From the NCBI GenBank assembly GCA_016180645.1, contig JACPAV010000011.1:1-64000 (forward strand): a stretch of 64,000 nt of DNA, given 5' to 3'. The first letter of the stretch is position 1; each line of letters starts with the position of its first letter. The DNA comes from Nitrospirota bacterium. GTDB taxonomy: Bacteria; JACPQY01. Of the stretch, positions 9,029-17,800 are shown piece after piece. The position numbers and the translations under genes were made by a program. Under the pieces are notes generated by a model. The model made no database searches. It was given only the letters and a program-made list of their open reading frames with translations, and was not told the origin of the DNA.

Positions 9029-9178
9029 TCACCCGCAATTTACCCCAGCAAGCCTCTCGTGCAAATTCCCGAATGCGGCGGGCCTGTCTACTCCCCACTC
9101 CCGATCGAGTTCGGAGTCGTCGCCGCGCTGGATGTATCAAGGGAGTTGTGCCGGACAAATCATGATAGGCTCATTCAG

Positions 9179-10285
9179 GTGATAGGCCCCCGTTCTTCAA
9201 ACTTCACATTCCCACCGACTCAAGGCGCCCGAGCCATCCCTGAATCGGCTCCAACCCGAATCGTCGAGGATGGTCTGATTCAATTCGGCCGGTTCACGGA
9301 ACCGCCGCGCCACATGAACCTGCTGGACTCACGCCTCTTGAAGGGACTGGGGGCAAGTTGGCCGACTCCCCCACTCTTGATTGAGTGGGTGGGTGCAGGC
9401 ATGGCGCACCCCGATTGGTACTTGGGACTGATCGTCATGGATGCCAGACTCGCGTCTCTCGCCGTCGTCTATGGCCACAACCGTCAAACCGGCGAATATT
9501 TCTCCCACGATCGCCCCGCGCGTCGAAACCGCGTGCGAGTCGCGAATTCGACTTGGAGCGATGTCACTGAATTCCATGGTCGAGATTTCCACGTCGAAAT
9601 CGTTCACCGACTGGAGGAGGGATTCCACCGCGTCAAACTCGACATCCTTGCCGAAGGAAACAAACCGGAGGTCCGAGGCGAACTGGTCTGGCACGAGGAT
9701 CTCCGCCAAACGCAGCCGCTCGTGCTGCTATCTCCGGTGGCCAAGGGCGGCTTCATCTACAACCACAAGGCACAAATGCCGATCGAAGGTTCGCTGGATA
9801 TTGACGGTCGGCGCATTGATTTCAATCCGAACCGCGACGTGGCCAATTTGGACGAGGTCAAGATTCATCCGGGCGGAGCGACCCGACTGAGCTATCGTTG
9901 GTTCAACTTCGCCGGCTTTGACGCCGCGGGTCGGCTGGTCGGGCTGGACCTGGCTCACAGCCCTCAAAAACCCGATCCCTACTGGTCCGAGAACTGCTTA
10001 TGGGTGGGCAAGGCGCTGTGGCCGGCTCCGGAAGTCCATTTCGAGAACGACGCCCGCGACTTGATGAAACCTTGGCGTGCATCCGACCAGGAGGGGCTGG
10101 TGGATATCACCTTCTATCCTGAAGGCGGGAAACTCGTGAATCTAGGCCCGATCGGGAAGTACCACCAAAAGTGCGGCCGATTCCGGGGGACGGCTGTCGA
10201 CGGATTGGGCGAGAAGCACCAGATCCGCGACTACTACGGTTGCGCCGAAAGCGCCGAGATCCTGACTTGGAAATTCTGGCGTTGA
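9179..10285 (+). CDS. DUF2804 family protein
   Basis: About 368 aa from the GTG at 9179. The first in-frame ATG is 9314, so the start is uncertain; the GTG gives the usual family length. Features that recall DUF2804 are WYLGLIVMDARLASLAVVYG near the N terminus, KAQMPIEGSLDIDGRRIDF in the middle and CAESAEILTWKFWR at the end. The family is a beta-rich lipocalin-like fold without assigned function, found in environmental bacteria and mycobacteria. Nothing nearby hints at a role. Confidence 0.7.
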   Translation: MIGPRSSNFTFPPTQGARAIPESAPTRIVEDGLIQFGRFTEPPRHMNLLDSRLLKGLGASWPTPPLLIEWVGAGMAHPDWYLGLIVMDARLASLAVVYGHNRQTGEYFSHDRPARRNRVRVANSTWSDVTEFHGRDFHVEIVHRLEEGFHRVKLDILAEGNKPEVRGELVWHEDLRQTQPLVLLSPVAKGGFIYNHKAQMPIEGSLDIDGRRIDFNPNRDVANLDEVKIHPGGATRLSYRWFNFAGFDAAGRLVGLDLAHSPQKPDPYWSENCLWVGKALWPAPEVHFENDARDLMKPWRASDQEGLVDITFYPEGGKLVNLGPIGKYHQKCGRFRGTAVDGLGEKHQIRDYYGCAESAEILTWKFWR

Positions 10286-10287
10286 TG

Positions 10288-10529
10288 CGGCGAGTGCCGC
10301 TCCGTCCGTGGCTGGTCGCACCGCTCCGCATTGACCGCTGCTCACCATCCTGGCTCGCTCGGGGCTTCGGGTGCAGACCATCCGTGGCACTCGCCGTTTC
10401 CTGGGCCTCGCATCACGCTCGGCGGATTGCGGCGAGTACCGCACCATCCATGGCTGGTCGCACCGCTCCGCATTGACCGCTGCTCACCATCCTGGCTCGC
10501 TCGGGGCTTCGGGTGCAGACCATCCGTGG
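10288..10529. repeat. 142-bp-period duplication with a 79-bp identical core
   Basis: Bases 10309-10387 and 10451-10529 are identical over 79 bp, and similarity extends about 20 bp further left (10288 and 10430). The first unit is bounded by a perfect 11-bp inverted repeat, cggcgagtgcc at 10288-10298 and ggcactcgccg at 10386-10396, which gives it a MITE-like look. The second copy abuts the tRNA-Pro relic. The sequence contains ccatccgtgg, which recurs elsewhere in the window next to hairpin repeats. No gene is seen here. Confidence 0.85.
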
Positions 10530-10627
10530 TCGGGGCGCGCGGATTCCATGCAAATCAACATCGCTTGCCTCTCATGGCCCCCGTGGGGTGAACCGCGGAC
10601 CACCTGAACCCCATGAAGAAATTCAGG
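10530..10627 (-). pseudogene. tRNA-Pro 3'-end relic (probable attachment-site duplicate)
   Basis: Bases 10530-10545 equal 14697-14712 of the intact tRNA-Pro gene, 10589-10614 equal 14713-14738, and 10623-10627 equal 14739-14743, all in the same orientation. Together they are the 3' 47 nt of the tRNA (acceptor 3' strand, T arm, anticodon arm). The run is interrupted by 43 bp (10546-10588, bounded by ccatg/catgg) and by 8 bp (10615-10622). The D arm and 5' acceptor strand are missing, so it is not functional. A 3'-end duplicate on the far side of cargo DNA is what tRNA-targeted integration leaves. Confidence 0.8.
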
Positions 10628-10676
10628 CGAAAATACTCCGTTGAATCATGGGGTTAGCTGGCCGAGAATCGTTTTG

Positions 10677-10701
10677 TCGCTGTTTTGACGCAGGTATTTC
10701 C
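10677..10701. repeat. Left copy of island-end direct repeat
   Basis: The core ttttgacgcaggtatttcc lies about 50 bp inside the tRNA-Pro relic. The matching copy at 14569-14593 has ctttgacgcaggtttttcc in the same orientation; about four in five positions agree over 25 bp. It could be an integrase arm site, a core recombination site or a small duplication. The rest of 10628-10853 shows no convincing gene. Confidence 0.5.
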
Positions 10702-10853
10702 TTCAGGTTTCTCAAGCGTCCGTCTGGTAGTCTCATTCCGCGTGATTTCGGCAGGTTGCTGAAGTTTGCGGAATTCCACCCCATATTTCGGGGTCGAAGT
10801 GTACAGAAAAGGGTCACAGGAGTCGCCAGTGCATCCCTGAAAGAATCCTCTGA

Positions 10854-11756
10854 TTACCCTGTACGCCGCAGCATTCGTTCATCGATGAATTTGACAATCT
10901 CAGTCTGAGGCACCTGAATCTCTCCGTCAGCAACGTCAAACCCTTGAGCGCGAATCCTGTACTTCACGATCAATGGCTTCATTGCCCTGTCCGGCTCCTT
11001 GATTCCGACGGCAATGCGAGCTACCCACAGTGGTTCATCCCGATGGACGATATCGTTCGCGCCACCCTTAAAGGCGCATCGGTTCCCCGGCTCAGGTTCG
11101 AGATTCCACGTGCCGTTCCCATCCACGCCGCTATTGTTGATAGCGTATCCCTCGCATGGTTCGAAAACAGCGTGCGGGAATCTCGCTTCCTTTCGGGTGC
11201 GATTCCTTACGCCTAGTTTCACGTAAACGGCATGGCGCGTGCCGTCGTGCCCCCTGCTCGTTCCACCTGATTGGAGGTCATGACATTCGTCCAGCCGTCG
11301 GACCGGAAACGATTGCGTTTTCAGCCATGTCCCAATCTCCTTGATCATGGCATCGGCCCTTTCAGTCGTCTTGGGGTTCAGATGTAGATACTTCATGATG
11401 CCTTCGATCCGTACCTGTGGATCACTGAATACGAGAATAGGGATTTCATCACCGTCGACAATGGTTCTATAGGCTAGTATCGCAATCTCTTGGTTGATCC
11501 AGATTGATGAACGGAAGTGTTCGGATTCACCGTTTTGACGGACAATTCCACGAGAATGCATGACTGCAACACACCCGGAACACTCCTGGAGTTTGGCGAG
11601 GATGCTTTCCGTCAGGCCGTGGAGGGAGCTGACTTTCTCAGCAAAATACCCTTCGTATCCCTCGATACCGTCGATGTACTCTTTTATCCGCGCCCCGATT
11701 TTCTTCTCCTCCTCGGTGCGTTGTCCGCAACTGATGAAAATTAGATTTGCTCCCAT
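10854..11756 (-). CDS. TIR-like domain protein with C-terminal beta-rich domain
   Basis: The product is 300 aa. The N-terminal roughly 140 residues resemble the TIR/SEFIR fold: strand A IFISCGQ, a basic/acidic helix, SLHGLTESILAKLQECSGCV, then strand VMHSRG and IWINQEIAILAY. Glu90 sits where TIR NADases place the catalytic Glu. The C-terminal half (about 160-290) is beta-rich (HAVYVKLGVRNRTRKEARFP...) and could be a sensor domain. TIR proteins in bacteria often act as NAD-consuming effectors in phage defence. The start lies 21 nt after the DUF5677-like stop, so the two form an operon. The TIR assignment is motif-based; another Rossmann-like fold is possible. Confidence 0.6.
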   Translation of the reverse strand: MGANLIFISCGQRTEEEKKIGARIKEYIDGIEGYEGYFAEKVSSLHGLTESILAKLQECSGCVAVMHSRGIVRQNGESEHFRSSIWINQEIAILAYRTIVDGDEIPILVFSDPQVRIEGIMKYLHLNPKTTERADAMIKEIGTWLKTQSFPVRRLDECHDLQSGGTSRGHDGTRHAVYVKLGVRNRTRKEARFPHAVFEPCEGYAINNSGVDGNGTWNLEPEPGNRCAFKGGANDIVHRDEPLWVARIAVGIKEPDRAMKPLIVKYRIRAQGFDVADGEIQVPQTEIVKFIDERMLRRTG

Positions 11757-11777
11757 GCCCCTGTAGATACGCCGGGA

Positions 11778-12638
11778 CTATTCTTCCACGTATTTCCCCA
11801 ACCGCCCGTTTCTGAGGCCTTCCATCAACACACTACCCGCGGCACCCAGTGCACCAACTTCCGTTGACCATGACCACCCGAAGAAACTCGCAATCGAACT
11901 GGCAAGAGCGAGATAGGCAGACGTAGCTTGGAGTGTCCACAGATTTGCACCGTGAGGATTGCACAAAGGCCCCAATACGACTCGCCCGCCATCGTCTTGG
12001 AACATGGCTTGACCACCAAAAGTGCCGTGGGACGCCCTGGATAATATTCCGTAGAGTTTCAAGGATTGTTCTGCGCTTCGTGAAAAACGACTGACTAGGG
12101 CGGATGGCCCTCTCGGGTCAGTATCTTCGGTCGCAAACCAATACTTCCAATTGAAGGTCTTTCCGCTCGGTCTCGTTCCGAGATTGAAGGATTTTGCCAA
12201 CTCTACAGCCCGAGATCTGTCCCTAGCCCCTCCCATTCGGCTCAAGAATTCATCGAGGAATTCCTTCGCGACGGCATCATCGCCCTTTTCTTTGGCCAGA
12301 TGTAGAATCTCGAAGGACAAGAACTTGAACGCCCGGAAGGCGTGATCTTCTTCGGAGATGAATTTCCAGCCAAGAGCTATTTCCAGCATATTCCGTACGA
12401 TCACGGGAGCGACATGTGAATAACCCTGAATGCACAGACTTGAAGTTGCGCTCAATGCAGTTCCTGCGGCGGCGTTCAGTCGAGTTGCCGCATCTGCGGT
12501 TAGAGGTGGAGGTTTTTCCGGGAAGTGAGCTAGCTCCGAGAGAATCTTCCCGGCGAATCCATAGGCTTGATCTCGATATACCGAAATAGCCGGGGTGACA
12601 TCGTCCTTGCAGTTTTCCTTCCTTGCTTCGATCCTCAC
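11778..12638 (-). CDS. DUF5677-like helical protein
   Basis: The product is 286 aa, mostly helical. The segment SHVAPVIVRNMLEIALGWKF and the later LKLYGILSRASHGTFGG resemble the conserved blocks of DUF5677 (an Arg/Glu-bearing helix and a Tyr...Ser/His helix), a family found in accessory regions without known function. A hydrophobic stretch near 230-275 (YLALASSIASFFGWSW, GALGAAGSVLMEGL) may be a membrane hairpin. It is the first gene of the leftward pair, upstream of the TIR-like gene. A sensor or partner role for the TIR-like protein is inferred from adjacency only. Confidence 0.55.
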   Translation of the reverse strand: MRIEARKENCKDDVTPAISVYRDQAYGFAGKILSELAHFPEKPPPLTADAATRLNAAAGTALSATSSLCIQGYSHVAPVIVRNMLEIALGWKFISEEDHAFRAFKFLSFEILHLAKEKGDDAVAKEFLDEFLSRMGGARDRSRAVELAKSFNLGTRPSGKTFNWKYWFATEDTDPRGPSALVSRFSRSAEQSLKLYGILSRASHGTFGGQAMFQDDGGRVVLGPLCNPHGANLWTLQATSAYLALASSIASFFGWSWSTEVGALGAAGSVLMEGLRNGRLGKYVEE

Positions 12639-12935
12639 AGGCTATCCTTCCATGGTGTTTTGGGCCCTAGTGGACTTCCCATCTGAATTGTGCGACTGCA
12701 ACCGAAAAAGGTCAATAGCGCATTAGGTTCAGGTCTCTTGTTGACGTACTGATACACTGTCATGGGTTTGCGCTCCGGGCCGGAGTTGAGACCCGACTGA
12801 ATCCTTCGAGGGTTCCGGAAAACGAATCCATCTGACCTGCGGTAGCGGCGCGGGATTTCCCTCCAGCCGTCAGGTGCGGAAAACCCCTATGGCCATTATC
12901 TTGAAACCTGCCCGAAAGTCTGGCACTAGGAAAGC
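12639..12935. other. Divergent intergenic region of the island
   Basis: These 297 bp separate the leftward DUF5677/TIR pair from the rightward GHKL/STAS pair and should hold both promoters. A TTGACG at 12741-12746 has no good -10 partner at the normal distance. I see no gene, hairpin-T terminator or long inverted repeat. Shared control of the two modules is possible but not shown. Confidence 0.5.
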
Positions 12936-13748
12936 GTGACCAGTCTTGGCTTCTGGACAGTTGGTGAAATCTGCATGCGCGCCAACCCGTACGGGAAATC
13001 TCCCACGCTCGACCTGTCCAGAATCGACTTCTTCGAACCGTTTGGGACCGTCTACATAGGATTGTTCCTGAGATACCACCGAAGCCGAGCCCACCTAATA
13101 GCCGTGAACTCTCCGACAAATTCTCGCGCCCTCTCTTACCTTTCACGGGTCAAATTCTTTGATCGATTCAACGTCCCGGAACCTGACACCACAAGGGATT
13201 TCCCCAGCATTGGTCGCTGGACGTCTCTCAACGACATCATCGAACTCGATCCGGACCGCAACACGGCCGAGGATGTGGAAGCCAAGCTTCGATCCTTGGT
13301 CATCGCCAACAGCCCCCGTCTCCCCGTAGGTGCGATCTGTGAAATCGTGGTCGAACTCGTCGATAATTTTGTGCAGCATGCGAAGCGTGGTCGCGCCGTT
13401 CTCACGGCTCAGTATTACCCCCAAACGGAAAAACTGGTTGTTGCCTTGGGTGACTGGGGGATAGGGATCAAGCAGAGTCTTGCAGCTCTTGAAAAATATG
13501 GCGATCTAGCGAGCAGAACGGATGCCGAATGTATTGTCAAAGCTTTCGAGCCCTTGGTCACGTCCAAGCACGAAGGCGGCATGGGACTCTATAACGTGAG
13601 AGAAGCGACCCAGGCCGTAGGCGGCACCCTCCGAATCACATCCGGGGATGGTTTCATGACCATCGTCGGTGATAGAATGCTGCATGGGAATATGAGAAGC
13701 GCATTGTCCGGCGTTCAGATTGAGCTTGAATTCAAGGCCAAGGTCTAG
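12936..13748 (+). CDS. GHKL ATPase with N-terminal STAS-like segment
   Basis: The product is 270 aa from GTG 12936, with AGGAA a few bases upstream. The C-terminal Bergerat fold is complete: N box EIVVELVDNFVQHA (Glu140, Asn144), G1 box GDWGIG (171-176) and G2 box GGMGLYNV (214-221). There is no phospho-acceptor His domain, so it is not a classical histidine kinase. The N-terminal segment (LDLSRIDFFEPFGTVYIGL...) resembles a STAS/MlaB-type fold. This resembles anti-sigma-factor/partner-switch kinases, which bind or phosphorylate STAS proteins. The next gene encodes a STAS-like protein and starts directly after this stop (TAGATG). Confidence 0.8.
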   Translation: MTSLGFWTVGEICMRANPYGKSPTLDLSRIDFFEPFGTVYIGLFLRYHRSRAHLIAVNSPTNSRALSYLSRVKFFDRFNVPEPDTTRDFPSIGRWTSLNDIIELDPDRNTAEDVEAKLRSLVIANSPRLPVGAICEIVVELVDNFVQHAKRGRAVLTAQYYPQTEKLVVALGDWGIGIKQSLAALEKYGDLASRTDAECIVKAFEPLVTSKHEGGMGLYNVREATQAVGGTLRITSGDGFMTIVGDRMLHGNMRSALSGVQIELEFKAKV

Positions 13749-14168
13749 ATGGACCAAAGAATCTGGCTGAAAGTTGAAGAGCTTGCTCCGAAAACCCTCA
13801 CCAGGGACAGGGCGCGTGAGGTGATCCAAAAGGTTCGAGAGAAGGTGTCCGATCTGAGAGGCAAGACTATTGTCCTCGACCTCCGGGGGAGCGAAAGCGT
13901 GTCCGGTTCTTTTCTCGACGAGCTTCTTCTGAGGAGAAATGACCTCCTGTCGGAAGGCCTCTCTGATCTTCAATTCGCATCGGATTCGGCGGAGCTATCG
14001 TCCCGCTTGCTGGCCAACGCACAAATCCGCCAAGTGAGCCTCACTCTTCTCGACCATGATACGGAGCGAACATTCGTGCCCGATCCGAAGACGCCACGCT
14101 CCATCCCGCAGTCTTTCCCAGTCGGTGACGTTGCCAACGTACCACGTAACCCGTTCACGGGTGATTGA
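13749..14168 (+). CDS. STAS-like (DUF4325-type) protein
   Basis: The product is 139 aa. VLDLRGSESVSGSFLDELLL is the strand-loop-helix block seen in STAS-like DUF4325 proteins and in anti-anti-sigma factors, with Ser residues at the loop where STAS partners are phosphorylated. The C-terminal roughly 35 residues are Pro-rich and probably disordered. It abuts the GHKL ATPase gene and is presumably its partner. DUF4325 proteins commonly pair with such ATPases; their output is not established. Confidence 0.7.
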   Translation: MDQRIWLKVEELAPKTLTRDRAREVIQKVREKVSDLRGKTIVLDLRGSESVSGSFLDELLLRRNDLLSEGLSDLQFASDSAELSSRLLANAQIRQVSLTLLDHDTERTFVPDPKTPRSIPQSFPVGDVANVPRNPFTGD

Positions 14169-14363
14169 ATCGACCCCGGAGGCTAGGAGAGAGGCGGCTC
14201 CTTCTGCTCTATCGGACCGCTCCTGGAGTCAGATCTTTCGTTGATGCAATGACACACCGCGGAGGTGAGAGACTTGGCGAAGAAGTACATTAGGTGAACG
14301 CGGTCAATGTGGCCGAGGGTTATGGTCTCATCGAGATCCGAACGCCCAGGGAGGTTGCTCAAT

Positions 14364-14552
14364 ATGAAAATGAGTAAGCCGTTCAAAGCAGTAGAATTCA
14401 TGCGCGACGCACGGCAGGAAATAGAGCGTCAATATCAAGGCCTCGATTTGCTTGAGCGGGAGAATGCTATGAGAAAGGACTTGGAGAAAAGCCCGCTCTG
14501 GCAGTCTATGCAGGAGAAGTTTAGTCAACGACGGATGAAGCACGCCGCCTGA
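14364..14552 (+). CDS. Small antitoxin-like protein
   Basis: The product is 62 aa. ATG 14364 has a strong GGGAGG 9 nt upstream. The pattern KAVEFMRDARQEIERQYQ followed by a charged helix ending KFSQRRMKHAA resembles small helical antitoxin-like proteins that precede PIN-type toxins. No toxin gene follows: decamer repeats and the tRNA come next. Upstream (14255-14370) are out-of-frame codons that read plausibly (RDLAKKYIR, then NVAEGYGLIEIRTPREVAQY), possibly a decayed gene. Function is inferred weakly. Confidence 0.5.
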   Translation: MKMSKPFKAVEFMRDARQEIERQYQGLDLLERENAMRKDLEKSPLWQSMQEKFSQRRMKHAA

Positions 14553-14568
14553 CCAACCCTGAAATTGC

Positions 14569-14593
14569 CGCAACTTTGACGCAGGTTTTTCCC
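14569..14593. repeat. Right copy of island-end direct repeat
   Basis: gccgcaactttgacgcaggt begins this copy. It pairs with 10677-10701 in the same orientation, about 100 bp inside the tRNA-Pro gene. Confidence 0.5.
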
Positions 14594-14640
14594 GAATAGC
14601 CCGAACCAACCCGGACCGACCCGGAACAACTCGAAATAGG
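14591..14640. repeat. Degenerate decamer tandem array
   Basis: Five 10-bp units in exact register: tcccgaatag, cccgaaccaa, cccggaccga, cccggaacaa, ctcgaaatag. It lies between the right island-end repeat and the tRNA. No coding sense. Confidence 0.75.
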
Positions 14641-14696
14641 CCGTTTGGGAAATGCCGATCTACCAACGGCATAGTTGATGCCACTGGCGTATTTAG

Positions 14697-14768
14697 TCGG
14701 GGCGCGCGGATTTGAACCGCGGACCACCTGAACCCCATTCAGGTACGCTACCACTGCGCCACGCCCCG
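14697..14768 (-). tRNA. tRNA-Pro (anticodon GGG)
   Basis: The minus strand folds as a 72-nt tRNA: acceptor CGGGGCG/CGCCCCG with discriminator A, D arm GCGCAGTGGTAGCGT, anticodon stem CCTGA/TCAGG with loop ATGGGGT, and T arm CGCGG-TTCAAAT-CCGCG. Loop position 34-36 is GGG, giving proline. CCA is not encoded. Its 3' end faces the accessory island, and a 47-nt copy of its 3' part lies at 10530-10627. Confidence 0.95.
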
Positions 14769-14832
14769 AATTGCGACGCTAATAGTAGTGGTACACAGGA
14801 CGAAAGTCCAGATAACCCACGGGCAAGTCCCA

Positions 14833-14848
14833 TGTGACTTACATCACA
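14833..14848. promoter_or_regulatory. CRP/FNR-type operator, perfect dyad
   Basis: TGTGA-cttaca-TCACA matches the CRP consensus half sites exactly. Its centre is 57 bp before the ATG of the NHL lipoprotein. A start point near 14882 would place it at -41.5 (class II activation). A near-identical dyad is at 62213-62228. The regulator gene is not in the window. Confidence 0.6.
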
Positions 14849-14897
14849 GACAAGATCCCGTCGTTCGTGTAGTTATTCCAGTATGGAGGAGTTTGAC

Positions 14898-17800
14898 ATG
14901 GGCAGGGGAAACGCTTACTTTGGAATTGTGAATTTTGGCGGGGGCCTGAAGCTGTCACATTGGGGGGCAATAGCGTTCCTGCTGCTGTTGTCCACTTCCT
15001 GCATCCGAAAATCCGACCAGACCCAATCCACGCAGATTTCCTCGGCTGACGAGGGCATCGCGCTCGACGTGGGGATCCCCCTTTCTCCTGAAATCGCCTC
15101 CGCACTCACCGGCGTGGAAGAAGACGCCGAAGTCGATGTCTTCGCCGGAGATGAATTGGTGGCTGAGGGCGTCCGCGGCGGGGTGCGAGCGGGCGTGCGC
15201 GGCGGAATCCGCGCATCGGAGCAAAGCGGCGTGCGCGGCGGTGTTCGCGGGGGTGTCCGTGCGAGCAGCCAGGGCGGCGTTCGCGCTGCTCCCGCACGTC
15301 AAGCCGCGGCCGGCGGGCAACCACCGGCCGGCGACGAGAACACCATCGTCTACCAATTCACTTTCCAACTTCCCGTAGCCCATGCGCGGGACGGCGCAAA
15401 CAATATTCGAAGTCGCGTCCGTTCCCGGAAGAATAAAGACATTCCCTTCGTCGAAGTCACCGCCACGGTAACCATCAAGGTCCCTCCGCCTCCCGATCCA
15501 TCGGCGCCCCCGGGAACCGATGCCACCCCGGCCATCTCATTCCAAATCGAGGAGACTCCCATCCCGATCAATCAGGTTGTTCTCCCGGATGTCGACGGCG
15601 ACGGCGTGTCCAGTCTCGTGGAGGTCGCCACTGCCAAAGCGACCACCGGAAGTATCGAGCAGGCGTTGGCGGCCGCCGCGGACGCGACCATCGCCCCAAC
15701 CCAAGAACAGGTCGTCGCCGCATTCACGCAACTCGGGAAAACACTCGAAAAGAACTTGAAGGACAGCGGCGTGACCGTGAAAGTCGATCTCGAAAAGATC
15801 GATGTGACTCCACCCGACACCACCGCCACGTTGGATAGGGTCCAAGCCAAGGTCGGCGAGCCGATCACCGTGGCCACTTCATGCTCCAAATCGAATTGCG
15901 TCTATCGATGCACATTGGACGAGAAGCTGCCCGCCGCCTGCCCCAGTCCATTCATCCTCAACAATGCCGCGGCCCCCCTTCCAGAAGGCCCTCACGCTCT
16001 GGCTGTTCGCGCCGCGGACGCCCTCGGCAACACGGATCAGACGCCCGTCGTCCTTTCGTTCACCGTTCTTCCAAAAGCGGAATGCGGCAACAAGATCTGC
16101 GAATCCGGTGAAACGGAAATCTCTTGTCCCGGCGATTGTGACAAGGTGCCGCCCAACACTTCGATTGCCAAGGTGGAATCGGTTCATGGAGCGGATTTGA
16201 CCGGCTTGAGCGTCACGAATCAGGAAGAACTCAGGATCACCCTGACCTGCACGAAATCGGCCTGCACGTTTGAGTGCGCTATCGCGAAGGATGGTCAGTT
16301 CGGATTCGGGCCTTGCGCCAACCCAGCCACTCCAGCCCTTTCGAAAGGCGATGGCGAGTATACTTTCCGCGCTCGCGCGAAGGACGCCAACGGCAATGTC
16401 GATCCCACACCCGCAGAATTCAAAATCACGCTGGACAAAACTCCGCCAGAGACCACGATCAACAATAACCCACCGGCAATTACGAACCAGAAATCGGCCG
16501 CCATCGGCTTCTCCTGCACTGAGCCCGGAACCCTGACCCCTGGCCCCTGTTCGTTCCTTTGCCAACTGGACACCGGCACTCCAGCGCCCTGTTCCTCACC
16601 GTTCACGGCCACCAACCTGGGAGATGGGACGCACACCTTCACGGTGGCCGCCGCGGACGCTTTGGGCAATCCCGACGCGACGCCCGCTGGATTCTCATGG
16701 GTCGTGGATACGGTTCTGCCCGGCATCACCCTTTCGGCAGGCCCCCCGCCGTTCACGAATGCCAACCGGCCATCCTTCACCTTCAGTTCGACCGACTCGA
16801 CAGCCGTTTTCGAGTGCCACATGGACAACCTCCCCTTCAATGCCTGCACCTCGCCCGTGGTACCGCCCATCCCCCTTCTGGACGGGGCGCACACGTTTGA
16901 GGTCCGCGCCGCGGATCCTGCCGGAAACGTGAGCGGTGCCGCTCAGTCGAGCTTTACCGTGGACACTGTTCTCCCAACGGCACTGAGTGTAAGGGACGGC
17001 CTCTCCGGCTACACGCTGGACCAGGACATCCAGTCCGATACAACCAAGCTGGCGGCATGGTGGAATGCCTCCAGCGATGCGGGCAGCGGCTTGGACCGGT
17101 ACGAGGTGGCCGTTGGGACGACCGTTTGCACCGGCGCGTCGCCGGGATCGATCATGGCCGCCACGTCAAACAGCCTCACGAATTCGATTACCAAGACGGC
17201 CCTGGCTCTCTCCGCTGGAACGCAGTACTTCGTCAACGTCATGACGTTCGACAAGGCCGGAAACGTCCGCTGCGATTCGTCGGACGGCATCAAAATCGGG
17301 GCACCCGGCCTCGCCATCGACGTGCTTGGGCATCTCCTCCCAGGCGACTCCGTTTTCTACACGGCGGGGGGTCCCAACAATCCCCGCGCCGAATCCTTCG
17401 ACGGCCCGGGAGGCCTGGTTTATGATACTGCGAACGACCGCCTGTTTGCGTCCGACTCCTTGAATAACCGCGTTCTCGTTTTCAATTGTAACTCAACCAC
17501 CAAGATGCCCCTCGATCGGCAACCCGATTTCGTTCTCGGACAGTCGGATTTCGTAAGCACCACCCCTGGAACCAGCAGCACAAAGATGAACGAACCCCGG
17601 GGGCTCACGATTGAATACAACGGGGCCACTGCCCAGTGGCTCTACGTGGCCGATCACCTCAACCACCGGGTGCTGATCTTCAACCTGTCCGACGGCCTCG
17701 TCAGCGGCGAGGCGGCCGCCAACGTTCTCGGTCAGGGATTGCTCACAGCCTCCACACAGGACTGGCGGGGCGACGCCCCCGTCTGCGGTGGAAACAACAA

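Larger units (their letters stand above)
10530..14768. mobile_element. Candidate genomic island at tRNA-Pro with defence-like cargo
   Basis: The segment lies between the tRNA-Pro 3' relic (10530-10627) and intact tRNA-Pro (14697-14768). It sits immediately beyond the 3' end of the intact tRNA, the side on which integrated elements insert. It contains a DUF5677-like plus TIR-like pair, a divergent GHKL ATPase plus STAS-like pair and an antitoxin-like small gene. A 25-bp motif recurs just inside both ends (10677-10701 and 14569-14593). By eye its codon use is less GC-biased than flanking genes. No integrase is present, so it is either a remnant or mobilised in trans. The island is inferred from structure. 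Confidence 0.6.

Noticed and set aside
10530-10627. Second functional tRNA-Pro gene
   Set aside because: Lacks the D arm and 5' acceptor strand and is split by 43-bp and 8-bp insertions.
10623-10817. 64-codon minus ORF at the left island edge
   Set aside because: No ribosome site or recognisable pattern, and it overlaps the direct-repeat motif and the tRNA relic end.
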